From positions 1 to 35,745 of the forward strand of contig CAIVDK010000242.1 in the NCBI GenBank assembly GCA_903904655.1: a DNA stretch of 35,745 nucleotides. Direction: 5' to 3'. Every line of letters begins with the position of its first letter. Within the stretch, counting starts at the first letter, position 1. A program made the translations under genes and the position numbers. The notes under the pieces are model-generated. The model was not told the DNA's origin. It worked only from the letters and a program-made list of their open reading frames with translations, and ran no database searches. This document shows, piece by piece, positions 1-7,525 of the stretch. Origin of the DNA: an uncultured delta proteobacterium (GTDB lineage: Bacteria > Desulfobacterota > Syntrophia > Syntrophales > Smithellaceae).

Positions 1-569
1 CGGCAGGCTACATAACGATGTGAGATGCCGTGGAAGCCGTAGCGGCGGACATGATCCTCTATGTAATAATGATAAGGGACCGCGTAGGTGTATGCATACG
101 CCGGCATGGTCTGGTGGAAAGCTGTGTCGAAGACAGCCACCTGAGGCACACCGGGCATGAGGCTTGTGCAGACATCAATCCCCATAAGGTTCGGCGGGTT
201 ATGGAGCGGGGCGAGTTTCTTGGTTGCCTCGAGGGTTTCCCGTATCGCGGGATCAACGATAACAGAGGTGCGAAAATGTTCTCCGCCGTGAACCACCCGG
301 TGTCCGACGCCGCCAATTTCGCTCATATCCGCCAGAACTCCCTGCTGACCGTCGACAAGATGGGTCAACAGAGCCTGCACGGCTTCGTGATGATTGGCGA
401 GCGGTGTTTTGTTCAGAAAGGTTTCGTGCCCTTGCGCATCATGTTGAAAGACGGCGTTGGTCATGCCGATACGGTCCGCCTGACCTTGAGCCAGGACGAT
501 GTTGTCCTCCATCTCAAAGAGTTTGTATTTGAGCGATGAACTGCCGCAATTTAAGACTAGAATCTTCAA
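1..569 (-). CDS. ackA: Acetate kinase, N-terminal part (runs off the left edge)
   Basis: Acetate kinase interconverts acetate + ATP and acetyl phosphate + ADP in the cytoplasm. It yields ATP when acetate is made, or activates acetate with Pta when acetate is used. Reading leftward, the protein begins MKILVLNCGSSSLKYKLFE, the standard ASKHA phosphate-binding start of the family. It continues with VGHRVVHGG and ends at the window edge in RYGFHGISHRYVA, another family signature, so about 190 of some 400 residues are present. I chose the TTG at 569, preceded by GGAG six bases upstream and giving the canonical MKILVLN start. An in-frame ATG at 581 would add four residues but has no clear ribosome binding site. 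It lies 69 bases after the FAD-rhodanese gene on the same strand with no terminator visible, so read-through from the dsr operon is possible. Confidence 0.93.
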   Translation of the reverse strand, partial: MKILVLNCGSSSLKYKLFEMEDNIVLAQGQADRIGMTNAVFQHDAQGHETFLNKTPLANHHEAVQALLTHLVDGQQGVLADMSEIGGVGHRVVHGGEHFRTSVIVDPAIRETLEATKKLAPLHNPPNLMGIDVCTSLMPGVPQVAVFDTAFHQTMPAYAYTYAVPYHYYIEDHVRRYGFHGISHRYVAC

Positions 570-638
570 TGAACACTCCATCTCTAATCGGTTGCACCCT
601 CTGCTGAATACGTTCCGAATGTGTGTGGCCTGTCCCTA

Positions 639-2336
639 TTATACTAAATCTTCTTTCCACGGCCAGAGATAGATCCCGCCCTCGACGGTGCAGACGTCGG
701 GGAAACCGGCCGCGTCTAGGATCCGCTGGGCTGAAAATCCTCTCAAACCAAGCAGGCAGAGGCAGATGATTTTCTTATCCCTGGGTAGCTCGGCGATTCT
801 CTCATGCAGTTCGTCGAGGGGAATATTGACGACTTTGGGATTGTCGATGTGCGCACGCCGAAATTCCAAATCCGATCTGACGTCCACCATCAACACAGCG
901 TCTTCATGATCCAGAAGCCTCTTGGCCTCCATAACTGTTATTGGTTTCAGTATACCAGAGTTCACATTTTCTGCAACATTGAGAGCGGTGACAAAGACAT
1001 CCAGAGCCGGTGAAAATGGAGGGGCATAGGCCATATCCAAATAAATGATATCCTGAATGGTTGCATCGAGACGCATGGCCGTAGCGGCCACATCAATACG
1101 GCGGGCGACATCGCCTTTTCCCACGGCCTGCAGACCCAAAAGCCTGTGGGTGCCATTTTCAAATATGATTTTCAACGCCATGATTTGACTGTCTGGGTAA
1201 TAATGGGCCTTATCGAATCCACAGACAGAAAGGGCAAAGGCATCCAGGTCCATCTGCTTTGCCTGTGTCTCCGTGATACCGGTGGAACCTACATTGTATT
1301 CAAACGCTTTGCACACGAAAGTGCCCTGTATGCCGGGAAACCTCGAATCCATGCCGCAGATATTGTCGGCAATGACCCGGCCGTGTTTGTTTGCAGTGGA
1401 ACCGAGGGGAATGTAACACGGTTTTCCCGTAATAATATGCTTGTTTTCGACCATATCCCCACCGGCATAAATGGCCGGATCACTGGTCTGCATGAGTGCA
1501 TTGACCTTGAGCGCCCGGGTTTCCCCCAACGCAAGGCCGGCTGCCTCCGCAATCGCCGTATTGGGTTTGAGGCCTGTTGCGACAATGACTATATCGGCGC
1601 GATATTCGTTATTTTTGGTGATGACCTTGTTAATCTTCCCTTCCTCTCCCTCGAAGGAAATGATTTCGGTGTTGAATTCCAAATCCACCCTATTCTCATA
1701 AAAATGTTCCTGGATCAGCGCTGCAATTTCGAAGTCGAGCATTCCCGGAAAGAGCTGGCTTTCGCGTTCCAGCACGGTCACGTTCCATTTCTTGAGGATC
1801 AGTGCCTCGGCGGCCTCGACGCCGATAAATCCCCCACCGACGATCACGGCGGAACCATGCACGTGATTCCGAATCTCCTGGGCGATGGCCGCGGCATCCT
1901 GAATGCGGGTTAAGTGATACACGCCCTTAAGATTCGATCCCGGAATCGGGGGCATCTTCGGTGATGCACCCGCCGCCAGGACCAGCGTGTCATATTCGAA
2001 GGAGAGAGATTCGCCGGTGTTCATGTTTGTTGCACCGACCCTGCGGGTGTTCCTGTCGATATCGAGGACCCTGACGTTCGTATGAATCGTAATATCCTTC
2101 AGATCCTTAAAATATAGCACATCGCGGATTCTGCCGTATGTGGTTTTCATCAGGTCGTCCAGATCGCGGACTTTCCCGGAAAGATAGTACGGGATACCGC
2201 AGGCGGCATAGGAAATGTACTGCCCCTGGTCGAGAATGGTAACCTCATAGTTGGGACGGAGCCGTTTTATGCGCGATGCGGCTTTCGCACCGCAAGCGGA
2301 TGCCCCGATGACAATGATCCTCTTCTTATCATTCAT
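639..2336 (-). CDS. FAD-dependent disulfide reductase fused to a rhodanese domain (CoA-disulfide/polysulfide reductase type)
   Basis: The 565-residue protein joins a pyridine nucleotide-disulfide reductase to a C-terminal rhodanese domain. The N terminus has a nucleotide-binding loop (VIGASACGAKAA) followed by SYAACGIPYYLSG. In that motif Cys46 is the single redox cysteine of CoA-disulfide reductase and NADH oxidase relatives. A second dinucleotide fold is at IVGGGFIGVEAAEAL, and an FAD-binding YAGGDMVE motif follows. The last 100 residues are rhodanese-like with Cys527 in CLLGLRG. This architecture matches CoADR-Rhd/Npsr proteins, known to reduce polysulfide or CoA-persulfide with NAD(P)H. 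The ATG overlaps the dsrP stop by four bases, so translation is coupled to the Dsr membrane complex. A role in handling sulfane sulfur or persulfide during sulfite reduction is inferred. NADH oxidase activity is the main alternative. Confidence 0.88.
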   Translation of the reverse strand: MNDKKRIIVIGASACGAKAASRIKRLRPNYEVTILDQGQYISYAACGIPYYLSGKVRDLDDLMKTTYGRIRDVLYFKDLKDITIHTNVRVLDIDRNTRRVGATNMNTGESLSFEYDTLVLAAGASPKMPPIPGSNLKGVYHLTRIQDAAAIAQEIRNHVHGSAVIVGGGFIGVEAAEALILKKWNVTVLERESQLFPGMLDFEIAALIQEHFYENRVDLEFNTEIISFEGEEGKINKVITKNNEYRADIVIVATGLKPNTAIAEAAGLALGETRALKVNALMQTSDPAIYAGGDMVENKHIITGKPCYIPLGSTANKHGRVIADNICGMDSRFPGIQGTFVCKAFEYNVGSTGITETQAKQMDLDAFALSVCGFDKAHYYPDSQIMALKIIFENGTHRLLGLQAVGKGDVARRIDVAATAMRLDATIQDIIYLDMAYAPPFSPALDVFVTALNVAENVNSGILKPITVMEAKRLLDHEDAVLMVDVRSDLEFRRAHIDNPKVVNIPLDELHERIAELPRDKKIICLCLLGLRGFSAQRILDAAGFPDVCTVEGGIYLWPWKEDLV

Positions 2337-3493
2337 GGGCTTTCCTTTTCGTCGTGCACGGCAATAAATATCTTATAAAGGATCGTCAAAATCATGAATC
2401 CGATCGCCCAAACACCGAGGGTGATGGCAATTTCCGTTCCCGTCGGAACGTATTCGGTTATGGCCTCCAATGGCGAGGGGATAAAGCCGGTCACGACCAG
2501 ACCGAGGCCCTTCTCAATCCAGAGGGAGACAAACACAAAAACGCAGGCTACGGCAAGCCATCCATCGTTGCGGCGGATTGACGGGATGATCAGCATTCCC
2601 AGGGCCGCAAAGGCAAGAACTGCCGATGTCCACATCCACGAAACGAGTTTTGTGTGGCCTTCCAGACCAGTGAAAAGGTAAAGAAAGTGCTGGGTATGTT
2701 CCGGAATCTGACTGTAAAAGGCGGTGAACAGTTCCACAAGGACAAAGAAGATGCTTGCCGCGAGGGCATAGGCCACGATCTTGGAGAGGGACTGAATTGC
2801 TTTAACGCCCGCGTCAAAATGCCCGTAACGCTTTAAGATCAGGCAGAAGATAATCAAGAGGGCGGGGCCGGAGGCAAAGGCGGAGGCCAGAAAGCGGGGG
2901 GCCATAATCGCCGTCAGCCAGAAACTTCTGCCCGGAAGACCGGCATAGATGAAAGCCGTTACCGTGTGGATGCTGATGGCCCAAGGAATCGAGAGATAGA
3001 TCAGCGGTTTGACCCAGCCAGGCGGCGGGATTTCTTTACGATTGCAGGTCAGAATGATCCAACCGGTAAAAATATTGATCAGGAGATAGCCGGAAAGGAC
3101 GATCATGTCCCAGAAAAGAATCGAGGTTGGCGACGGATGCAAGAGGACGTTCATCACGCGGGAGGGCTGGCCGAGATCAACGAAGACAAAGAGTACGCAC
3201 ATGATAACGGCGGCAACGGCCAGAAATTCCCCCAGGACGGTGATCTTTCCGAAGGCCTTGTAGTCATGAAGATAATACGGAAGAACGAGCATGACCGCCG
3301 AAGCGGCAATGCCGACCAGGAAGGTGAACTGGGCGATATAAAGTCCCCAGGACACGTCCCGGCTCATTCCCGTGATGCCTAAACCATAATCCAACTGGCG
3401 AAGGTAGAAGAAAAACCCGATCGCGGCGACAATCAGTAAAAAGATGATCCAGATCCAGTATCCGCGGCTGCCTTTCAGAGATTTTTCCAGCAT
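2333..3493 (-). CDS. dsrP: DsrP, NrfD-like integral membrane subunit of DsrMKJOP
   Basis: DsrP is the polytopic NrfD/PsrC-family quinone-interacting subunit of the DsrMKJOP complex in the cytoplasmic membrane. The product is about 386 residues with roughly ten hydrophobic segments, beginning with YWIWIIFLLIVAAIGFFFYL and including WGLYIAQFTFLVGIAASAVM. I place the start at the ATG at 3493 (MLEKSLKGSRG), with GAGGA five bases upstream overlapping the dsrO stop. A TTG at 3508 would overlap dsrO by eight bases and seems less likely. It follows dsrO, its usual iron-sulfur partner, and overlaps the FAD-rhodanese start by four bases. Identification rests on both the sequence type and the J-O-P order. 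Confidence 0.94.
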   Translation of the reverse strand: MLEKSLKGSRGYWIWIIFLLIVAAIGFFFYLRQLDYGLGITGMSRDVSWGLYIAQFTFLVGIAASAVMLVLPYYLHDYKAFGKITVLGEFLAVAAVIMCVLFVFVDLGQPSRVMNVLLHPSPTSILFWDMIVLSGYLLINIFTGWIILTCNRKEIPPPGWVKPLIYLSIPWAISIHTVTAFIYAGLPGRSFWLTAIMAPRFLASAFASGPALLIIFCLILKRYGHFDAGVKAIQSLSKIVAYALAASIFFVLVELFTAFYSQIPEHTQHFLYLFTGLEGHTKLVSWMWTSAVLAFAALGMLIIPSIRRNDGWLAVACVFVFVSLWIEKGLGLVVTGFIPSPLEAITEYVPTGTEIAITLGVWAIGFMILTILYKIFIAVHDEKESP

Positions 3494-3500
3494 AGTATCC

Positions 3501-4289
3501 TCATACAATATAATAAATCTGCGGCTTGGTTCCCAGGCTTGCGCGCCTCAGCAGGTTAAAACGTTTTTCCAGGAGAAGACGGATTTCCGATTGGGGATTT
3601 TCCATATCTCCGAAAACCAGGGCCTTTTCCTTGCAGGCCAGAACGCAGGCAGGCCCAAGGCCTTTGGCCAGCCTTTCCTGGCAGAAGTTGCATTTCTCCA
3701 CAACGCCTTTGGTTCGCGTCGGGTAATCCGGGTTTATTCTGGCGATAAAAGGCCGGGGGTCCCGGTAGTTCATACTTCTTGCGCCGTAGGGGCAGGCGGC
3801 CATGCAAAGCCTGCAACCGATGCAGCGGTGGTAGTCCATCATCACGATGCCGTCTTGCCTCTGGAACGTGGCCTTCGTGGGGCAAACCCGTACACAGGGC
3901 GGATTGGCGCACTGGTTGCACAAAACCGGCAACTGTAGCTGTTGGAGGGATTTCCCAAGATACGAGTGGCTCTCATTGGGAAAGGCGGCGGCAAACTTTT
4001 CTTTCCAGATCCATTTGACCTCGTCCTTGGGATTGCCGAAATTCGGGACGTTGTGTGTTGCGTGACACGCTGCGATGCAATCCACACAGTCAGCGGGGCA
4101 TTTTGACGCATCTATCGCCATGGCCCAGCGTTTGGCCGTGAGAGCCTTTGATGGCGACAAGGCCTCCGGGAAATTGCTTACGGGGATAATCTTCTCTTTG
4201 GCCCATGCCGGGCAGACGATTGCAGGCGCGATCAGGGAGAGTGTGGACACCCCCGCTATTTTCAGAAATTCTCTGCGATTCGTTGTCAT
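3501..4289 (-). CDS. dsrO: DsrO, periplasmic iron-sulfur subunit of DsrMKJOP with Tat signal
   Basis: DsrO is an exported ferredoxin-like protein of 262 residues that relays electrons between DsrJ and DsrP on the periplasmic side. The N terminus has a twin-arginine signal (NRREFLKIAGVSTLSLIAPA), needed for export of a folded cofactor protein. Cysteine groups for several [4Fe-4S] clusters follow: CPADCVDCIAAC, CNQCANPPCVRVCP, CIGCRLCMAACP and a final CNFC with CVLAC. The layout is that of the NrfC/DmsB/HmeA family. Its ATG overlaps the dsrJ stop (ATGA), showing translational coupling, and dsrP starts seven bases after its stop. Confidence 0.95.
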   Translation of the reverse strand: MTTNRREFLKIAGVSTLSLIAPAIVCPAWAKEKIIPVSNFPEALSPSKALTAKRWAMAIDASKCPADCVDCIAACHATHNVPNFGNPKDEVKWIWKEKFAAAFPNESHSYLGKSLQQLQLPVLCNQCANPPCVRVCPTKATFQRQDGIVMMDYHRCIGCRLCMAACPYGARSMNYRDPRPFIARINPDYPTRTKGVVEKCNFCQERLAKGLGPACVLACKEKALVFGDMENPQSEIRLLLEKRFNLLRRASLGTKPQIYYIV

Positions 4290-4690
4290 TTTTTTGCCTC
4301 CCCGGGAATGTTATGGCAACTGAAGCAGGAAGGCTTAGCGCCCAGATAGTTGTGGCACCGGTCGCAGAACTGTTCCTTGTTGCTGTGGCATTTCAGGCAG
4401 GTGCCGGAAAGGCTTACCTCGAAAACACGTCCGTCGCGTGCCGTGTGAAGACGCTTTCCTTCGCGGATAGCTCCGTCGCGCCAGGTGCCGAGGAACTTCA
4501 TATGGCTTTCGCGCATGAACGATGTGTCTTCCACGCAGCGCTTTTCTTTCAATTGCGCAATGGCGGGCGTATCGAGGCTCAGCTGGGGCGGCGGGGATGT
4601 TTTCCCTTTGCCGTACCAGAAGGGGAACGTGACCACGATGATAAAGATCACCAGTCCCAATGCTATCATGCCCCATTGATGTTTTTTCAT
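4286..4690 (-). CDS. dsrJ: DsrJ, triheme cytochrome c of DsrMKJOP
   Basis: DsrJ is a small periplasmic membrane-anchored cytochrome c. The 134-residue product has one N-terminal hydrophobic anchor (about residues 9-25) and exactly three heme-binding motifs: CLKCH (98-102), CDRCH (109-113) and CFSCH (122-126). Cys52, within RCVEDTSFMRESHM, fits the conserved cysteine proposed in DsrJ as an unusual distal heme ligand (His/Cys ligation); that assignment is family knowledge, not shown here. The start at 4690 has only a weak upstream GGGATG. A 219-bp gap with an inverted repeat separates it from dsrK2, so expression of J-O-P may differ from the genes upstream. Confidence 0.95.
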   Translation of the reverse strand: MKKHQWGMIALGLVIFIIVVTFPFWYGKGKTSPPPQLSLDTPAIAQLKEKRCVEDTSFMRESHMKFLGTWRDGAIREGKRLHTARDGRVFEVSLSGTCLKCHSNKEQFCDRCHNYLGAKPSCFSCHNIPGEAKK

Positions 4691-4749
4691 TTTCTATACA
4701 TCCCGGCTAAAAACACAAGTTGTCATAACCTTTCAGGTCACGCGGTCCC

Positions 4750-4800
4750 GCGGAGGCGGGAATCCAGTACTTTAACATATTTCTGGACTCCCGCCTCCGT
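4750..4800. repeat. Inverted repeat inside the dsr operon (REP/MITE-like hairpin)
   Basis: Arms of 18 bases (4750-4767 and 4783-4800) match at 16 positions around a 15-base loop. The core is GGAGGCGGGA, pairing with TCCCGCCTCC. A related piece, GCGGGAGTGACAC, follows about 30 bases beyond. GC-rich palindromes with the words CGGGAATCCAG and GCGGGAGTGAC resemble the short dispersed repeats common in proteobacterial genomes. It lies in the 219-bp gap between dsrK2 and dsrJ and could attenuate or stabilise the transcript. It has no T-run typical of a strong terminator. Confidence 0.7.
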
Positions 4801-4909
4801 ACCCTAACCACCTGACGGTGGCGCGAGGGCACAAGCGGGAGTGACACGAATTTATTTTCTTTCGCGTAAATAAATATTCGCCTTGTTTAAAAAATCTCCA
4901 AAATATTTT

Positions 4910-6514
4910 TCAACAGCCAACCAATGGCTCTCCCCGCAGGTCGGTGGTACGTTCCTTTTCTCCCGTCATCACCAGCGCGTTGGCCAGAAGTTCGTGGACG
5001 CCCATAACCGTCACCCCCGGAACCCAGTAATCCATGAGCGACGTCAGCGTCGCCCGGTCGATGGCGCAGATGCAGCCCAGACGATTCACATCGTGCCTTT
5101 CCACAACCTTTTTCACGGCCATAGCCCTCGGCATCCCACCGCGCATCCGCGTCTCCATGTTTTCATCATTTCCGAGACCCGCGCCGGCGCCGCAGCATAA
5201 AGTCTTTTCCCGAATGGTGTCTCCAGCCATTTCAAAGAAATGATTGCAGGTTTTTTGAATGATATACCTCGGTTCTTCGAAAAGCCCCATGGCCCGGGCA
5301 GGATTGCATGAATCGTGAAAGGTAAGCCTGATATGGTCGTTTCTTTGGGGATCGAGTTTCAATTTTCCATTCCGGATGAGGTCGGCGGTAAACTCGGTAA
5401 TATGGACCATCTTTGTAGAACGGGCATTTTCGAAGCGGGTTCCCGTGATGGGAGAGACCGGTTCCTGCAGAAAATCGGCGGGGCCGTTCATGGTGCCCAT
5501 GTATTGGTGAATCACCCGCCACATGTGGCCGCATTCACCGCCCAGAATCCACTTGACGCCCAGCCGTTTTGCTTCGGCATAGATCTTGGCGTTAAGGCGC
5601 TTGACCATTTCAGCGGATGTGAACAAGCCAAAATTCCCTCCTTCGGAGGCGTAAGTGCTGAAGGTATAATTCAGGCCGATCTCGTGGAAGAGCATCAGGT
5701 AACCCATGCAGGTAAACGTCCCCGGATCGGCAAAGTAATCGCCTGACGGTGTGACAAAGAGAATATCGGCGCCTTTCTTATTGATGGGCACGTTAACCCG
5801 GATACCCGTCCGGTCTTCGATGTCGTCGGCCATGAATTCGAGCATGTCCTTGATGCCGCCGGGCTGAATGCCCAGGTGATTGCCCGTCCGGAAGCAGTTA
5901 GCTGCCGGTTCGATAACCCAGTTGATGTTGCACCCCACAAGATTGAGAAGTTCCCGGCCCATCATGGTGATTTCCGCCTGGTCGATGCCGAAGGGGCAGA
6001 AGACGGAACAGCGGCGGCACTCCGTGCACTGATAGAAGTAGTAGAACCATTCTTTCAGGACATCAACCGTCAGGTCCCGCGCGCCCGCCAGACGGCCGAA
6101 GCGTTTGCCCGACGTTGTAAAGTAACGGCGATAGACGGAACGCAATAGTTCGGCCCGCAGCACCGGCATGTTTTTCGGATCGCCGGAGCCGATATAGAAA
6201 TGGCATTTATCGGCACAGGCGCCGCACCGGACACAGACGTCCATGAAGAGGCGGAAGGAGCGATATTTTTCCAGGCGCTCCTTCATGCCTTCCAGGATAA
6301 TGGCCTGCCAGTTGTCCGGCAGTTTCCAGTCTTCGTCCGCGGGCTGCCAGGCCCGTGGGTTCGGAAGGTCCAGATAGGTCAGGTTTTTCGCAGCCCCGCT
6401 GTAGCTCCAGGTTCCCGGACGAAAATCGACAGATGTGTCCATCCAGGCCGTCTCGGGCGGCGCGTAGCGGATTTTGATCAACTGATCCGGTTTGGGTATC
6501 TTGGCAAACGACAC
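4910..6514 (-). CDS. dsrK: DsrK, second copy (HdrD-like iron-sulfur subunit, canonical type)
   Basis: DsrK is the cytoplasmic catalytic subunit of DsrMKJOP, related to heterodisulfide reductase HdrD, and is thought to reduce the DsrC trisulfide. The 534-residue protein has two [4Fe-4S] motifs: CVRCGACADKC (Cys94, 97, 100, 104) and CTECRRCSVFCP (Cys163, 166, 169, 173). The C-terminal half carries the CCG-type pieces DSCNPARAMG and TLCCGAGAG that hold the noncubane cluster in HdrB/D relatives. The RCGACADKCHFYIG signature is, as I recall, typical of DsrK sitting directly before dsrJ, so I regard this as the canonical copy. The GTG start at 6514 has AAGGAG six bases upstream, and dsrM2 ends two bases before it. 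Confidence 0.92.
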   Translation of the reverse strand: MSFAKIPKPDQLIKIRYAPPETAWMDTSVDFRPGTWSYSGAAKNLTYLDLPNPRAWQPADEDWKLPDNWQAIILEGMKERLEKYRSFRLFMDVCVRCGACADKCHFYIGSGDPKNMPVLRAELLRSVYRRYFTTSGKRFGRLAGARDLTVDVLKEWFYYFYQCTECRRCSVFCPFGIDQAEITMMGRELLNLVGCNINWVIEPAANCFRTGNHLGIQPGGIKDMLEFMADDIEDRTGIRVNVPINKKGADILFVTPSGDYFADPGTFTCMGYLMLFHEIGLNYTFSTYASEGGNFGLFTSAEMVKRLNAKIYAEAKRLGVKWILGGECGHMWRVIHQYMGTMNGPADFLQEPVSPITGTRFENARSTKMVHITEFTADLIRNGKLKLDPQRNDHIRLTFHDSCNPARAMGLFEEPRYIIQKTCNHFFEMAGDTIREKTLCCGAGAGLGNDENMETRMRGGMPRAMAVKKVVERHDVNRLGCICAIDRATLTSLMDYWVPGVTVMGVHELLANALVMTGEKERTTDLRGEPLVGC

Positions 6515-6516
6515 GG

Positions 6517-7509
6517 CTACTCCTTTTCCACGGGCAATCCCGATGCCTTCATTTTGTCCCGGAACTCATCTTCGTATTCTTCGTAGGTGTGGACCTTGAC
6601 CGGAGCGTTCCACGGATTAACATGACGCTTGCCGCGGTTATTGCTGGCGAGGTTCCGCGTCGGGCTCAGAAAAATCCCTCCGGCGTGCATCAGCTTGCTT
6701 GCGGGAAACCAGACCAGAAGAACGAAAACAAAACAAAGATGCATGTAAAAAACAAGGCTGATGCCCTGGGGCACAACAGGTGAAAAGGTCACCCAACCCA
6801 TCGCCAGGGTTTTTGCCGCGTTGAGATCGGCAGGGAAAAAGTGCCTTGTCAGAAGGCCGGTAGTCACGACACCGGCGATGAGCAGCAGTGAAAAATAATC
6901 GGTAAACAAGGAAATATAACGCACCTGCGGAACAACCACCCGGCGCAGGAATAGGAATGTCAGCCCTACGAGGATGGCGGCATCGCTCAGATAAAGCGTC
7001 GGGATGCCGATCTCGAAGAATCCGTCCAGAGCGGATAGAGCGCCGATCCAGGGGGCGATGGGTTCGACGAAAAAGCGCAGGTGTCGAAGCACGATAATCG
7101 CGAACGACCAGTGGAACAGAAGACCACAAAACCAGAGCCACTTGGCGCTGCCGTAAACGGGCCGCTCGTCAACAATTGCCACGTCCGTATTCCGGAAAAG
7201 AGAACGAAACAGGAAGATCTCCTGAGCCATTCTTCCGATCACACCCCAAGCCCCTGACGGATTTTCTACCGGGTTTGTTTTAATCCAGGGCAGTGATTTT
7301 CCCTGGCCGCAAGTGCTGGGAATGCGGAAGGGAACGGGGGCGCTACCCCATTTTATAATACGATATACAAAACCGGTTAAAAGAATCGCAAAGGCCGCAT
7401 AAGGCACAATAACGATCAGAACATAGGCCAGGCTATGGTTCAAGCCGATCCCGAGAGCCAGCAGGGCCAGAATAAAAAAAGCAAGGATCGATATTAAAAG
7501 GTTCTTCAT
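6517..7509 (-). CDS. dsrM: DsrM, second copy (NarI-like cytochrome b subunit)
   Basis: DsrM is the diheme cytochrome b membrane subunit (NarI/HdrE family) that passes electrons from menaquinol toward DsrK. This copy is about 330 residues from the ATG at 7509 (MKNLLISILAFFILALLALG) and has about six hydrophobic segments. Histidines suitable for heme ligation occur, for example in FHWSFAIIVLRHLRFF and VFYMHLCFVF. An upstream in-frame start at 7554 would overlap dsrK1 and is unlikely. The ribosome site before 7509 is weak. It pairs with dsrK2 immediately downstream and is longer than the first copy (310 residues). Confidence 0.88.
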   Translation of the reverse strand: MKNLLISILAFFILALLALGIGLNHSLAYVLIVIVPYAAFAILLTGFVYRIIKWGSAPVPFRIPSTCGQGKSLPWIKTNPVENPSGAWGVIGRMAQEIFLFRSLFRNTDVAIVDERPVYGSAKWLWFCGLLFHWSFAIIVLRHLRFFVEPIAPWIGALSALDGFFEIGIPTLYLSDAAILVGLTFLFLRRVVVPQVRYISLFTDYFSLLLIAGVVTTGLLTRHFFPADLNAAKTLAMGWVTFSPVVPQGISLVFYMHLCFVFVLLVWFPASKLMHAGGIFLSPTRNLASNNRGKRHVNPWNAPVKVHTYEEYEDEFRDKMKASGLPVEKE

Positions 7510-7525
7510 GACGTCTGTCTCATTG

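Noticed and set aside
30-539. Plus-strand open frame of 169 codons
   Set aside because: It is the antisense of acetate kinase, whose reading on the minus strand matches the family signatures.
1146-1913. Plus-strand open frame of 255 codons
   Set aside because: Lies wholly opposite the FAD-rhodanese gene, with no ribosome site or family resemblance.
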